Assembly (NCBI GenBank): GCA_049890275.1
Contig: JBMHBT010000013.1
Span: forward strand, 124,001-188,000
Length of the DNA stretch: 64,000 nucleotides
Direction: 5' to 3'
Source of the DNA: UBA7374 sp049890275
GTDB lineage: Bacteria; Verrucomicrobiota; Verrucomicrobiia; Opitutales; Coraliomargaritaceae
Of the stretch, positions 17,293 to 26,222 are shown one piece after another. The notes below the pieces were generated by a model. It was not told where the DNA came from. It did no database searches and saw nothing but the letters and a program-made list of their open reading frames with translations. The translations under genes were made by a program, and so were the position numbers. Position 1 is the first letter of the stretch; the number at the start of each line of letters is the position of its first letter.

Positions 17293-18186
17293 TTAAATGC
17301 ACTTTGCCAATTGTTCCAGATGCGTGATTTCCAAGTCTGCAGAAATCATACGGCAGTTGGGATCATTTTCCCGACGGCGCAGTGAGCGAGAATCGCCGGC
17401 AAAGAGGGCGGTCTTGAATCCGATGTCTTGAGCGGGCCAGATGTCGTTTCTCAAATCATTTCCAACATAGAGGACTTCGCAGGGTAGGATGCCATATTGC
17501 TTGTATAGCTGAGCAGCGGAATCTTTGTAGAGTTGCGTGGAGGGTTTGGCCTCGAGTAGGCGGTAGGACCAAATAGAGCATTGTTCAGAGAAGCCCAATT
17601 TCTCATGTGTGTTTCCTAATAAAGCGGGAAAGAGAAAAGGGGTAAAAAATTGAGCGTTTGATATAATGCTCATAACGAAACCCGACTTGCGGAGTGTCGC
17701 TAAAGCTGTGGCCAAGCCGGGCATCGCTTGGGTTGGGTTCACACGCGTTTCGTAATCGACTGCTAAGATCTCTACATCGATATCGTTTTCTTGAGCGATC
17801 CATTCACGCTCCTGCAGGTTTTTCAGGAAGTCTTTCCATACCATTCGTATTTCAACTTCGGGGTATTCGATACCTTCTTTACGTCTGACTGCCTGATGCT
17901 TTTGTATCTGTTCATACAGTTGCAGGTCGAGACGTTCGTTTTTTCCAGTATCCAATAGTTGGATACCATGCCCGAGGAGTGTTTCCTGGAGTATATGATT
18001 GCGGTCTTGTTTAGTGGCTAGGCTGATATCTCCGACTCCGGAACTAAATAGCGTACCATAAATGTCGAAGACTACAGCGCGGATGCCATCGAGCTTCACG
18101 AGTCGTGCCTGTGCATCTTTGGGCGGCTGAACCGGGCCGCTCTGGCAGTGTCGGCGTATATACTCAAGCGGATCTTGTCGGTTCAT
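17293..18186 (-). CDS. HAD-superfamily hydrolase (putative sugar phosphatase)
   Basis: A 297-aa haloacid dehalogenase-like protein: motif I is VVFDIYGTLFS (nucleophile Asp about residue 37), motif II is SIISNAQF, and motif III/IV is VLYVGNDLRNDIWPAQDIGFKTALF. A large cap lies between motifs I and II. It is 9 bases downstream of the GT-B gene and 1.5 kb downstream of the GpgS-like gene. The obvious guess is therefore dephosphorylation of glucosyl-3-phosphoglycerate or a glycosyl derivative. It does not look like the classical mannosyl-3-phosphoglycerate phosphatase subfamily, so that role rests on context only. Confidence 0.7.
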   Translation of the reverse strand: MNRQDPLEYIRRHCQSGPVQPPKDAQARLVKLDGIRAVVFDIYGTLFSSGVGDISLATKQDRNHILQETLLGHGIQLLDTGKNERLDLQLYEQIQKHQAVRRKEGIEYPEVEIRMVWKDFLKNLQEREWIAQENDIDVEILAVDYETRVNPTQAMPGLATALATLRKSGFVMSIISNAQFFTPFLFPALLGNTHEKLGFSEQCSIWSYRLLEAKPSTQLYKDSAAQLYKQYGILPCEVLYVGNDLRNDIWPAQDIGFKTALFAGDSRSLRRRENDPNCRMISADLEITHLEQLAKCI

Positions 18187-18195
18187 TACACTGTA

Positions 18196-19662
18196 TCAGG
18201 TACGCAGAAGGCGGAATCTTTCGGGCATTAAAAAGCGATCAAGAATACAACCGGGGGGCAGGTAGTCGATGGTAGACACTTTCTGGCTGGTGATTTTTTG
18301 GTAGAGGGTTTCAAGTCTTTGAGTGAACGCTTTGATCCCGTAGTTTTTTCGGATCGATTCAGACTGGTTCTGGAAGTTTTGTATTTCAAGTGAATGAAAA
18401 GGTAGTTCCTCGCTGGCTTGTGGATTATTTGCGAGTCGTTCGACTACACTGCTTTGCAGTGCTTCGTCGAGTCCGGAGAATTCGTAAGTGTCTTCACTTG
18501 GACGGATGGCGGCGAGGGCCCGTTCGATTGCATTTTCTGGAGGCTTGCGTTGGTACAGACGATAGCTCTCGCCCAGTTGATGCCGAATCGATTTTTCAAG
18601 GGCATCACCGTCAATCCATTGAGCGGGTATGGGTATGCTTTGATAAAGCGGACCGAGTTGAATGCCTTGCTTCTTAAAGTCTGCAGTAATTTCGGGTAAA
18701 TCACGTCCGGCGACGGGCTTGCCAAAGAGCCAGGGTTCGAGAAAGGATAATCCAAAGCCCTCCGCTATACTCGTTGTTAGGATACAGTCGGCTGCTTGCA
18801 TAATATCGGCAAAAGAATATTCCAAAGACTGGCCAATTCCGAAATGTGCGGGAAGTTGGTGGCGTTGGGCAAGTGATTGCCAAGCTTGGTAGGTGGCCTC
18901 GTAATCTCTGTTGGTCGGGCCAAGGGTTGTAGCAAAGACGGTACCAGCTTTAGCTTGCGTCGACCAGAATAGGAGTTCGCCCAAGTTCTTTCTACGCACA
19001 GCGCGAACCGGGTAGAGGAAGAGTTGATCTGCTCCGAGTGTGGAACGAATTTGTTTGGCGTTTTCTGGATTGCTTGAGTGGGTTTCCACTTCCACTGGAT
19101 TTGCTAAAAAGTGCAGCTGTGCTTGCTTGCTTTCGTTGCCTGCGAAGATTGCGTAGTCTCGGCCATTGATCAGTCCGTAGTGAATGCGCTGGCCTAGAGG
19201 GTAGAGTCGTTCCGTATATTCAGACTGCTCCTGATTGATTCGGTAATTTTGTGGGCGTCCATCTTCAGCAAAGTCATGGATCTGAAGGAGCAGGGCTTCT
19301 CCAGCCTCGGCGAGCAGTGATACGACTCCGGGCATGGCTTGGTTTTTACCGAGCGAATGGTTGTGGATATGCCATATATCAGGGTCACCCCCTAGGGCTT
19401 GCCGTGCAGCCTTGCGCATGCGCTGCAGTAGTGTTGAAGAGTCTGGGGTGTGTTCTTGTGTATTGCTGTAGTGCAGGCCTTCGACCACCGAGGTTTGGTC
19501 TTGTGCAGGAAAATCTTCGGGAACTTCGCCAGCCAGAACAACGATTTGTACGGACGTATTGGAGAACTGGTTGAAGCCGCGTAAGGTGCTTTCAATCACT
19601 CGGGTGACGCCACCTCGCTTCAGGTGGTAGTGTACAATTGCTACGCGAAGGGGCGCACTCAT
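18196..19662 (-). CDS. GT-B fold glycosyltransferase (unknown acceptor)
   Basis: A 488-aa protein with a GT4-like start VAIVHYHLKRGGVTRVI (Gly-rich donor loop), and a C-terminal half with LFLYPVRAVRRKNLGELL and ILTTSIAEGFGLSFLEPWLFGKPVAGRDLPE, which corresponds to the E-x7-E nucleotide-sugar motif. The N-terminal domain contains DIWHIHNHSLGKN. It overlaps the upstream GT2 gene by 4 bases and is followed by the HAD hydrolase. In this setting it may add a second sugar to glucosyl-3-phosphoglycerate, as in the two-step mannosylglucosylglycerate route described in Petrotoga, but the donor and product are not visible. Confidence 0.75.
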   Translation of the reverse strand: MSAPLRVAIVHYHLKRGGVTRVIESTLRGFNQFSNTSVQIVVLAGEVPEDFPAQDQTSVVEGLHYSNTQEHTPDSSTLLQRMRKAARQALGGDPDIWHIHNHSLGKNQAMPGVVSLLAEAGEALLLQIHDFAEDGRPQNYRINQEQSEYTERLYPLGQRIHYGLINGRDYAIFAGNESKQAQLHFLANPVEVETHSSNPENAKQIRSTLGADQLFLYPVRAVRRKNLGELLFWSTQAKAGTVFATTLGPTNRDYEATYQAWQSLAQRHQLPAHFGIGQSLEYSFADIMQAADCILTTSIAEGFGLSFLEPWLFGKPVAGRDLPEITADFKKQGIQLGPLYQSIPIPAQWIDGDALEKSIRHQLGESYRLYQRKPPENAIERALAAIRPSEDTYEFSGLDEALQSSVVERLANNPQASEELPFHSLEIQNFQNQSESIRKNYGIKAFTQRLETLYQKITSQKVSTIDYLPPGCILDRFLMPERFRLLRT

Positions 19663-20642
19663 GGCTGGATACCGAATTTCTTACAGTAGGCCGGTAGGGT
19701 GATCATCGGCGGGCGTTCGTACTCGACAATTTCCTTGTTCAGGAGATCGTAGCGATTGCCCTCTGCTTGAAACTGGCGATAGAGCGTGTAGAGTTCGGGA
19801 AGCTTATTGACCATGCCGTAGCGTTTTAGCCGGTTGAGAAAAGTCTGGAGAATGCCAAATGACATTTTGCCCAGAGCATTGGTACTTTGGTTGCGATGGA
19901 TGCGCTGATCGAGATCGCACTGTCCAAAGGCTTCGAGGCCCCATTCTCGGTAAACGTCTAGAATGTGCGCGGTTTCCACTCCATATCCGATTGGAAAGGG
20001 GATTTTTTCAAGAACCCTGCGTCGAACTGCAAATTCACCCGACAGAGGTTGGATCAGTGAAGCTAGTTCGGGGAAGAAGAGTGAGAAGAGCGGGCGTATG
20101 AGAATCTCAGTAACGCGTCCACCTCCACTTGCGCGAATGCCGGAAGAGAAGGTGATCGGGCGATCGTAGAAAGCTTTGCAGTATTGGATTGTGGGGTTGA
20201 GCAATAGTGGGCCAACGATGCCGTAGACAAACCGAGGATGGATGTTTTTGATATCGGCATCGACATAGACGATGATATCCCCCTTCAGTTGGTAGATGGC
20301 CTTCCAGAGGTTTTCCCCTTTTCCGGGGCGGTTGCCCACTTCTGGTAGAATATCCTCCGCACTGTAGGTATCTGCTCCAAATGAAGCAGCCACTTCAAGG
20401 GTTTTATCATTCGAACCGGAGTCGATTACGGCAAACTCGTCAATCAATGGGTAACGTTCCATCAGTTCCGAGCGAAAGATGACGGTCTCCTTACCGATTG
20501 TTTTTTCTTCGTTAAGTGTCGGGATGCAAAGGGAGATCTTTATGCCTTGTTCTTCCTTGAGGCGGACAAGTTTGAGGATATCCCAAAATTCACCGTGGTG
20601 AAAGGTGTTCGTCTCTAGCCATTTTTCAATACGATCAGTCAT
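19659..20642 (-). CDS. gpgS: Glucosyl-3-phosphoglycerate synthase-like GT2 glycosyltransferase
   Basis: A 327-aa GT-A enzyme closely patterned on GpgS, which transfers glucose from NDP-glucose to 3-phosphoglycerate, the first step to glucosylglycerate. Visible signatures are SLCIPTLNEEKTIG, VIDSGSNDKT, ILPEVGNRPGKGENLWKA, the DXD-type metal motif YVDADIKNIHP, VGPLLLNP and SGEFAVRRRVLEKIPF with a GYGVE segment. I chose ATG at 20642 (MTDRIEKW); an ATG six codons upstream is possible. Either start overlaps the end of the M20 peptidase gene. MpgS-type enzymes (mannosyl) are distant relatives, so the sugar should be confirmed. Confidence 0.82.
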   Translation of the reverse strand: MTDRIEKWLETNTFHHGEFWDILKLVRLKEEQGIKISLCIPTLNEEKTIGKETVIFRSELMERYPLIDEFAVIDSGSNDKTLEVAASFGADTYSAEDILPEVGNRPGKGENLWKAIYQLKGDIIVYVDADIKNIHPRFVYGIVGPLLLNPTIQYCKAFYDRPITFSSGIRASGGGRVTEILIRPLFSLFFPELASLIQPLSGEFAVRRRVLEKIPFPIGYGVETAHILDVYREWGLEAFGQCDLDQRIHRNQSTNALGKMSFGILQTFLNRLKRYGMVNKLPELYTLYRQFQAEGNRYDLLNKEIVEYERPPMITLPAYCKKFGIQP

Positions 20643-21801
20643 GACACAGTCCTCCATCAATAGCTGCCATTAAAGCGACGAGCTGGGCAAGACCGTCAAA
20701 AGTAGGTTGTATTTCTATTGTTTCGTTGGTCTCGTTTTTATTTGTCGCACGAGTCAGGCCGATGGTCACGCTGGGAATGTCCCGCGCGATCAATTCACTC
20801 AGTTCGCCGACGCTAGGTTCGACGTAGGGTTTAACTTGTAGTTCTGAAAGGATACTGCGCATGGATTGTACCATCGGGTGTCCATAGTTCAGGCCTCCTG
20901 TTTTGCGTTGTGCAACTACGCTCAGTTCGAGGGAGACATTCGTGGCATTGGCTGTTTCCTCAACGATATCTTCGATCTGTGTTTTGAGTTTTCCCACCAT
21001 GCCGACTTCCTCGCTGCGGACTTCGAAACGGAGTCGTGCCGAGGTGGGCTGTGTGGCAAAGGATGTGCCTGCGCTGATTGAACCAAAGATAATTTTTGTT
21101 TTTGGCTCTGCCGGAATGGGGATGCGCATGATATTTTGCACTACGCTAGAGAGGATAGCGACGGCGTTGGTCGCACCAAAGCGGGTCCAGTCATATTCGG
21201 AGGGCACTTTCAGGTGAATTTCTCCGCGGAGCATGCCAACGGAGGTATAACTGAGCCTTCCTAGCCGGATGCCTTCAACGCAAATACCGGCACGAATCGT
21301 CTCCTTGAAGTTTTCGAGGAAAAAGCGAATCCCGCCGAGGTCGCCGCGCCCCAGGCTGCGGGTTGCACCGAGCAATATTAAGTTATCATCAAGCTGTAGG
21401 TTGAGTCGCTGAAGTATTTGCGGAAGGGTAGCGAGAGCGGCTAAGCCGAGGCTGTTATCACCGATGCCGGGGCCGCTTATGGTGTCGTGCGTTACGGACA
21501 TTGCGTGATCGACCTTACTGTGAAACACAGTGTCAGCATGCGCGCAGACGAGTATGTTGTTCTTTCCGACACTTCCCGGAATGACAGCCATACAATTGCC
21601 CGCTTCGTCAATTGAGATATTCTGCAGGCCTTCTTCGGTAAAGCGGTTACCGAGAAAGGTAATGCGCTCCTCTTCTTCACCTGTCGGGGCGGAAATCTCC
21701 CCGATCATCATGGCGTTAGCCAAGAGAATTTCCCGTATTGGCTGGAGGGCTTCGCGGTGGCTGTCTAGGTCTTTTAGGATAGACTCCAAATTTTTGCTCA
21801 T
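20635..21801 (-). CDS. M20-family metallopeptidase / deacylase
   Basis: A 388-aa zinc-dependent hydrolase of the M20 clan. It has ISAPTGEEEERI at the N terminus, the metal motif CAHADTVF, GPGIGDNSLGLAAL with the bridging Asp, and a central dimerisation domain (LRFEVRSEEVG). The usual glutamate pair near GSMGRGD-like sequence is not obvious (LGRGDLGGIRFF occupies that place), so activity is uncertain. It lies 16 bases after the PPK2 gene and overlaps the GpgS-like gene by 8 bases, so it is in the same operon. Substrate unknown. Confidence 0.75.
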   Translation of the reverse strand: MSKNLESILKDLDSHREALQPIREILLANAMMIGEISAPTGEEEERITFLGNRFTEEGLQNISIDEAGNCMAVIPGSVGKNNILVCAHADTVFHSKVDHAMSVTHDTISGPGIGDNSLGLAALATLPQILQRLNLQLDDNLILLGATRSLGRGDLGGIRFFLENFKETIRAGICVEGIRLGRLSYTSVGMLRGEIHLKVPSEYDWTRFGATNAVAILSSVVQNIMRIPIPAEPKTKIIFGSISAGTSFATQPTSARLRFEVRSEEVGMVGKLKTQIEDIVEETANATNVSLELSVVAQRKTGGLNYGHPMVQSMRSILSELQVKPYVEPSVGELSELIARDIPSVTIGLTRATNKNETNETIEIQPTFDGLAQLVALMAAIDGGLCHD

Positions 21802-21817
21802 TAGGCAGGTCTATTAT

Positions 21818-22672
21818 TTAAGGGATTATGACTTTTTCCGGTTCATAATCTACGCGTGGATAGCTGAGGTGAAGGTCTTCAAGATAGGCGAGCACAATAC
21901 GCGCTACTAGCAGGTTACGTGCCCATTTTTTATTGGAGGGGATCAGGTACCAGGGTGCATGGGCGTGGCTGGTCTTTTCGAAGACTTCCTCGTAGGCGTT
22001 TTCATAGAGTTCCCACTTGCTGCGTGCAACGAGATCCGAGTGATCGAATTTCCAGTTTTTCTCCGGTATATCCAGTCGGTTTTGCAATCGTAGTTTTTGG
22101 GTGTCTCGATCGATATGGAGGAAGAACTTTACGATGAGGGTCGATTCATCGAATAGCATTTGTTCAAAGTCATTGATATGGCGGAAGCGTTTGCGCCATA
22201 TTTCCTCTGGTTGTAGCTGATTGACTCGAACGGCAAGTAGATCTTCGTAGTGGCTTCGATCAAAAATCATTATCTCGCCATTAGCCGGGACCTTCTGATG
22301 AATACGCCAAAGGTAATCGTGCGCAAGTTCGTGAGAAGTTGGCTTTTCGAAACTGGCTACGTGTACACCCTGGGGGTTGACGCCTCGGAAGACATGACGG
22401 ATGGTGCCGTTTTTACCGCTTGTATCCATCCCCTGAAGGACGATAAGGAGCTTCTTTCGGCGATCGACAAAGAATCTTTGCTGCAGGTCACTCAATCGCA
22501 GATGTATTTTAGAAAGCTCTTCTCGAGCAGTGCTTTTATCAAAGGGGAGATCCTTACCCGGGTTGGCGTCGATGTCGGCTAAGCGGATCGGCCGGTTGGG
22601 TTGGATCAAGTACTGGTTGTAATCGCTGAGTCTCATTGGAGCGGGGTTTGTAGATTCAGGGTTTTTCTTCAA
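21818..22672 (-). CDS. Polyphosphate kinase 2 family protein
   Basis: A 284-aa PPK2-type kinase that moves phosphate between polyphosphate and nucleotides. It contains Walker A GMDTSGKNGTIRHVF, the GVHVASFEKPT segment, Walker B FDRSHYEDLLAVRV, and the lid with FLHIDRDTQKLRLQNRL. The single-domain length fits class I-III PPK2 enzymes that phosphorylate NDP or NMP with polyP. It is the first gene of the run leading to the GpgS-like and GT-B genes and could regenerate nucleotides for sugar-nucleotide synthesis, which is inference. Confidence 0.9.
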   Translation of the reverse strand: MKKNPESTNPAPMRLSDYNQYLIQPNRPIRLADIDANPGKDLPFDKSTAREELSKIHLRLSDLQQRFFVDRRKKLLIVLQGMDTSGKNGTIRHVFRGVNPQGVHVASFEKPTSHELAHDYLWRIHQKVPANGEIMIFDRSHYEDLLAVRVNQLQPEEIWRKRFRHINDFEQMLFDESTLIVKFFLHIDRDTQKLRLQNRLDIPEKNWKFDHSDLVARSKWELYENAYEEVFEKTSHAHAPWYLIPSNKKWARNLLVARIVLAYLEDLHLSYPRVDYEPEKVIIP

Positions 22673-22733
22673 TAGGTCAAATCCTCACTTGTCGGCTTGC
22701 TAGTCGATAGGCCTGCGGCAAGTATTAGAGCTC

Positions 22734-23417
22734 ATGTTGGAATCCGCTGAGATTATGAACTTATCATCGTCGCTAGAAGAGATATGTCCTTACGGTTCGG
22801 TGGGTCATTGCTGTCTTGCCAATGGAGTTGGAATCAGTCCGCCAGCGATTGATCTAGTGCAAACAGAGGGCTGGGCGGTTGCCCGCACAGAGGAATTTTT
22901 GGGCGGTCGTAGGTCGGCGCGAACCGCTCTGGATCAAGTCGGGGCAGGTATAGACCAATTATTGACGCGTAATGAAGCTGGCTTGCCGTCGTGGCCTGTC
23001 GGGTATGTCGGTTCAATTTCGCACTGTATGGGTATTTGTGCCGCTGTGGTTGGGCCAACGAATTTGTTTCCTGTCTTGGGCCTCGATGTGGAGCGGGTCG
23101 ACCGTATCAGTGAGCGTGCAGCCGAGCGGGTCGTACATTCTTTGGAGTCATCTTTTTATCGCGGTCAACAGTTGCATGCGAGTATCCTGTTTTCGCTTAA
23201 AGAGGCTTTTTATAAGGCGCAATATCCTCGATGGTCGCATCAAGCTAGTTTCTGTGAGATGGCACTGGAGGTCGACTTATCGGTTGGTAGCGCTCGGATA
23301 GAGTTTCTCTCCGAGCGTTTATCGAAGGGCATGGAGGGCTTTGGGATGGACGACTTCCATTTTCGTTTTGTCTTGGTCGATTCCTATGTAATTTCGCTTT
23401 GCTGGCTGGAAGTGTAA
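22734..23417 (+). CDS. 4'-phosphopantetheinyl transferase (EntD/Sfp-like)
   Basis: Transfers phosphopantetheine from CoA to a carrier-protein serine. The 227-aa product has FLGGRRSARTAL, GYVGSISHCMGICAAV, the Mg-binding LGLDVERVDRI and FSLKEAFYKAQYP, in the order and spacing of the EntD branch. The start ATG 22734 gives MLESAEIMNLS; a second ATG at 22755 is possible. It stands alone, divergent from the PPK2 operon and convergent with the small argA-linked gene. No carrier protein, NRPS or PKS gene is in the window. Confidence 0.88.
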   Translation: MLESAEIMNLSSSLEEICPYGSVGHCCLANGVGISPPAIDLVQTEGWAVARTEEFLGGRRSARTALDQVGAGIDQLLTRNEAGLPSWPVGYVGSISHCMGICAAVVGPTNLFPVLGLDVERVDRISERAAERVVHSLESSFYRGQQLHASILFSLKEAFYKAQYPRWSHQASFCEMALEVDLSVGSARIEFLSERLSKGMEGFGMDDFHFRFVLVDSYVISLCWLEV

Positions 23418-23428
23418 GCGGCTCCGAA

Positions 23429-23779
23429 TCAGGCCTCTCGGGGCTTTTTCCAGTCGAGTTGTTGGATTGCTTCGATACGGCCTTCTGCGAGTTGACACCA
23501 GAGTGAGAAAGCCTGCGTACGATCCATATTGGGGATGAAGGAGGGTGGTGTCTCGTCTTCACCGATTTTTTCCAAGGTAGCCACGCCAGACGGGTACAAT
23601 GAAATGCTCCACCCGCTTGCATCGTGAACAAGTGCGATGTCTGGATGTTCCGGATCTTCGGCATCGGCTTCATCGAGAGCACAGATAATTTCGCGCATGC
23701 GCTTTTTATCCGGACATACTTCGGAAATGCCTCGAGTGTCTGTAGTATGGTAGAGCTGCAGATGCACGGGATTATACAA
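23429..23779 (-). CDS. Hypothetical protein coupled to argA
   Basis: A 116-aa protein that I do not recognise. It is acidic in the middle (CALDEADAEDPEHPDIALVHDASGWSISLY) and has no signal peptide, membrane segment or clear motif. The pattern 'ALVHDASGWSISLYPSGVATLEKI' suggests a small beta-rich domain. It begins directly after the argA stop (23780 against 23779), so translation is probably coupled to argA, and it may be an accessory or unrelated hitchhiker. No function is proposed. Confidence 0.65.
   Translation of the reverse strand: MYNPVHLQLYHTTDTRGISEVCPDKKRMREIICALDEADAEDPEHPDIALVHDASGWSISLYPSGVATLEKIGEDETPPSFIPNMDRTQAFSLWCQLAEGRIEAIQQLDWKKPREA
23433..23449 (+). terminator. Possible weak terminator of the phosphopantetheinyl transferase gene
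   Basis: GCCT (23433-23436) and GGGC (23441-23444) form a short stem with loop CTCG, followed by five T. It lies inside the 3' end of the convergent gene on the other strand. The short stem makes it doubtful. Confidence 0.3.
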
Positions 23780-25081
23780 TCAAGTGATTTTGATTAGGAT
23801 TTTCGAGCAGCGGCCCTCTTGCTCGTAGCTCTCTTTTCTCTCTGCCGGTAGGTCGTGAATAGTACCTTCGGAGAATCCACACACTTTAATAAAAAAATCG
23901 GCCGCTTGAGTGGACAGGGCAATTAGTTTTGAGGCCCCGCGTTCAAGAGAGAGCGAACAGGCATATTTTACAAGGCGACGGCCAACGCCTTTTTGTTGGT
24001 AGAAGGATTGTACATAAACACTTCCGATTTCGATTGTTTTTCCGCTTTCGTGAGCCTGTAAAAGCAGGCAGCCGACGATACTACCATCGATCTCATAGAC
24101 GAGGAAATCACGTATACTGTTTTCGATTTCTTTCAGACTCCGTTCACGTAGACTGTCTGCCCGTACTCCGTTGCGGGTGATGTTATGTATGGAGAGGGCA
24201 TCTGCCTGGGTTGCTGGGCGAATGGATTCGTATTCATTCCCGTAAACCATCGTTCCAACTCCGACTTTGTCGAAGATTTCATTGAGCAATGCGCCAAAGA
24301 TTCGCCCGTCGAGCAGGTGTGTACGTGGAGTACCGGCACGAACTGCTTTGGCGGAAAACCGTGCTTTACTGAGCAATCGTTCAGGAAACTGGCCGGGGTC
24401 CTCCTGTAGGAGTTGTTCGAGTTTGTGAACCGGTAGGTTGGTCACTGGGGTATTTTGGATCACGAGCCCGTCCTGTGTTCCCAAGTAGATCAATTTGGAA
24501 GCTTTGAGCCGAGCGGCCAATTCGGCGGCCAATAGGTCGGAGTTGAGTCGCAAAGAGGCACCTTCACGGTCAAAGGCTAGCGGAGCGACAACCGGTACAG
24601 TGTGGTTTTCCAATAGTTGATCGATAAGACTGGTATCGAGTTTGTCCACGTCTCCGCTCAGTTGTTGATCAATACCCTGGACTATGCCGATTTGTTTTCC
24701 GCGCACAGCATTGGTTGCTGCGCAGCGAAGCTTGTTGCGAGTCAGCCCACGGACAATCTGCAGGTTGACTGCTGCACTGGCTTCGGTGGCCAATTCAAGA
24801 GTCACCGCATCGGTTGCCCCCTCTCCATGAGGATCCGAAATAACGACGTCTTTTTCCGCCGCCAGAGAACGCAGTTGTTGCCCAATGCCGTGTACCAAAA
24901 CCACTTTAATGTTGAGCGAACGGAGTACCGCGATGTCAAGAAGCACATCGGGAAACATCTCGTGTGCGACGAGGCTACCATCAAGTGCAATGACGAATAC
25001 ATGCCCGCGAAACATGGGCACATAATCCAATATGCCCCGTAGGTCGGTTGGCTTGATCGCGTTGTTTTCTGTTGAATCCAT
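23780..25081 (-). CDS. argA: Amino-acid N-acetyltransferase (N-acetylglutamate synthase)
   Basis: First step of arginine synthesis, acetylating glutamate. The 433-aa product has an N-terminal amino-acid-kinase-like domain (about 1-285; FVIALDGSLV, VVLVHGIGQQL, LNSDLLAAELA) and a C-terminal GNAT domain (about 290-433; IRPATQADALSIHNI, GSVYVQSFYQQKGVGRRLV), the ArgA/NAGS architecture. I chose the ATG that gives MDSTENNAIKPTDLRGIL; an upstream in-frame ATG (25126) would add 15 residues. It is divergent from the recombinase gene and followed without a gap by a small unknown gene. Confidence 0.92.
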   Translation of the reverse strand: MDSTENNAIKPTDLRGILDYVPMFRGHVFVIALDGSLVAHEMFPDVLLDIAVLRSLNIKVVLVHGIGQQLRSLAAEKDVVISDPHGEGATDAVTLELATEASAAVNLQIVRGLTRNKLRCAATNAVRGKQIGIVQGIDQQLSGDVDKLDTSLIDQLLENHTVPVVAPLAFDREGASLRLNSDLLAAELAARLKASKLIYLGTQDGLVIQNTPVTNLPVHKLEQLLQEDPGQFPERLLSKARFSAKAVRAGTPRTHLLDGRIFGALLNEIFDKVGVGTMVYGNEYESIRPATQADALSIHNITRNGVRADSLRERSLKEIENSIRDFLVYEIDGSIVGCLLLQAHESGKTIEIGSVYVQSFYQQKGVGRRLVKYACSLSLERGASKLIALSTQAADFFIKVCGFSEGTIHDLPAERKESYEQEGRCSKILIKIT

Positions 25082-25167
25082 TTTTAAAAGATCCGCCGAT
25101 TCTCTGCGATTCATCTGTGCTTGCAAGCTTGCAAGCAGACTACGGTACAGCTGAAATAAGTTTTTTT

Positions 25168-26100
25168 ATGGCTGCAGATCCGCTCGAAAAAATACCAGGA
25201 GAATTCTCCGAACCGGTGGAGAGTTTTCTGGCTTGGTTGGAGTTGGAGCGCGGCTTGTCCAAGCATACCCGAATGGCCTATGCTCGCGATCTGGTACAGG
25301 CCGCTCGTTTTTTTCAGGAGCGTGGTTGCTCGAATTGGGCGGATTTGGATTCTACAGCCAGTAGTGCTTGGGCAGAGGCACTGGGTGAGAGCAACTATGC
25401 GCGCACCAGTCAGGCTAGAAAACTATCTGCTTTGCGTATGCTGGCCCGACACTTAGTGCGGGATCGAGTACGCAAAGATGATTTTACCGGACTGACTACA
25501 GCACCCAAGCAGTCGCGTAAGTTACCGGAAGTCCTCAGTATAGACGAAGTGAACCGCTTGCTTCAGACGCCCACTACAGGCACGCCGATAGGTCTTCGAG
25601 ATCGTGCGATACTCGAACTTTTTTACAGTAGCGGATTGCGTGTTTCGGAACTCTGTGGATTGCTTCTTCAGAATATAAACAGTGAGGAAGGGTATTTGCG
25701 GGTATTTGGTAAGGGAAGTAAGGAGCGTGTTGTCCCGATAGGGCGAGCCGCGATTACCGCCCTGCGAGATTATCTCAGTGTGGGTCGACCTGAACTGGTC
25801 AAAGCGCAGACCGGAAGTGAGTTATTTCTCAGTCGTTTGGGGCGCGCTATCTCCCGGAAGATGGTTTGGGTCATGATCAAAAAGATGGCCGTGCAAGCAG
25901 GGATTTCCAAGCCAATCAAACCGCACTTACTGCGACATTCATTCGCCACACATCTACTTGAGGGTGGGGCAGACCTTCGAGCTATTCAGGAAATGCTCGG
26001 CCATGCGGATATTTCCACTACCCAGATCTATACTTCAGTCCAGTCCAGTCGGCTTGCTGAGGAGCACGCCCTCTTTCATCCCAGAGATAAAAATAAATGA
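25168..26100 (+). CDS. Tyrosine recombinase XerC/XerD
   Basis: Resolves chromosome dimers at dif. The 310-aa product has the SAM-like N-terminal core-binding domain (FLAWLELERGLSKHTRMAYARDL) and the catalytic domain with Arg in SSGLRVSELCGL, the HxxR box KPHLLRHSFATHLLEGG, GH in MLGHADISTTQIYT, and nucleophile Tyr288. The size and motifs fit cellular Xer proteins rather than phage integrases. ATG 25168 was chosen because upstream residues in the same frame (TTG 25072) overlap argA. It is not possible to tell XerC from XerD here, and no dif site is seen. Confidence 0.9.
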   Translation: MAADPLEKIPGEFSEPVESFLAWLELERGLSKHTRMAYARDLVQAARFFQERGCSNWADLDSTASSAWAEALGESNYARTSQARKLSALRMLARHLVRDRVRKDDFTGLTTAPKQSRKLPEVLSIDEVNRLLQTPTTGTPIGLRDRAILELFYSSGLRVSELCGLLLQNINSEEGYLRVFGKGSKERVVPIGRAAITALRDYLSVGRPELVKAQTGSELFLSRLGRAISRKMVWVMIKKMAVQAGISKPIKPHLLRHSFATHLLEGGADLRAIQEMLGHADISTTQIYTSVQSSRLAEEHALFHPRDKNK

Positions 26101-26222
26101 TTGCGGCAAATGGCACGGAGCTAGCTTGGTAATTCTTTTGTTTCCCGACTTCATTTTTCATTTTATTATTTTGATCGATTGTAAACGATTGCTCCTACTG
26201 CTTACCATGACTCATCCATACC

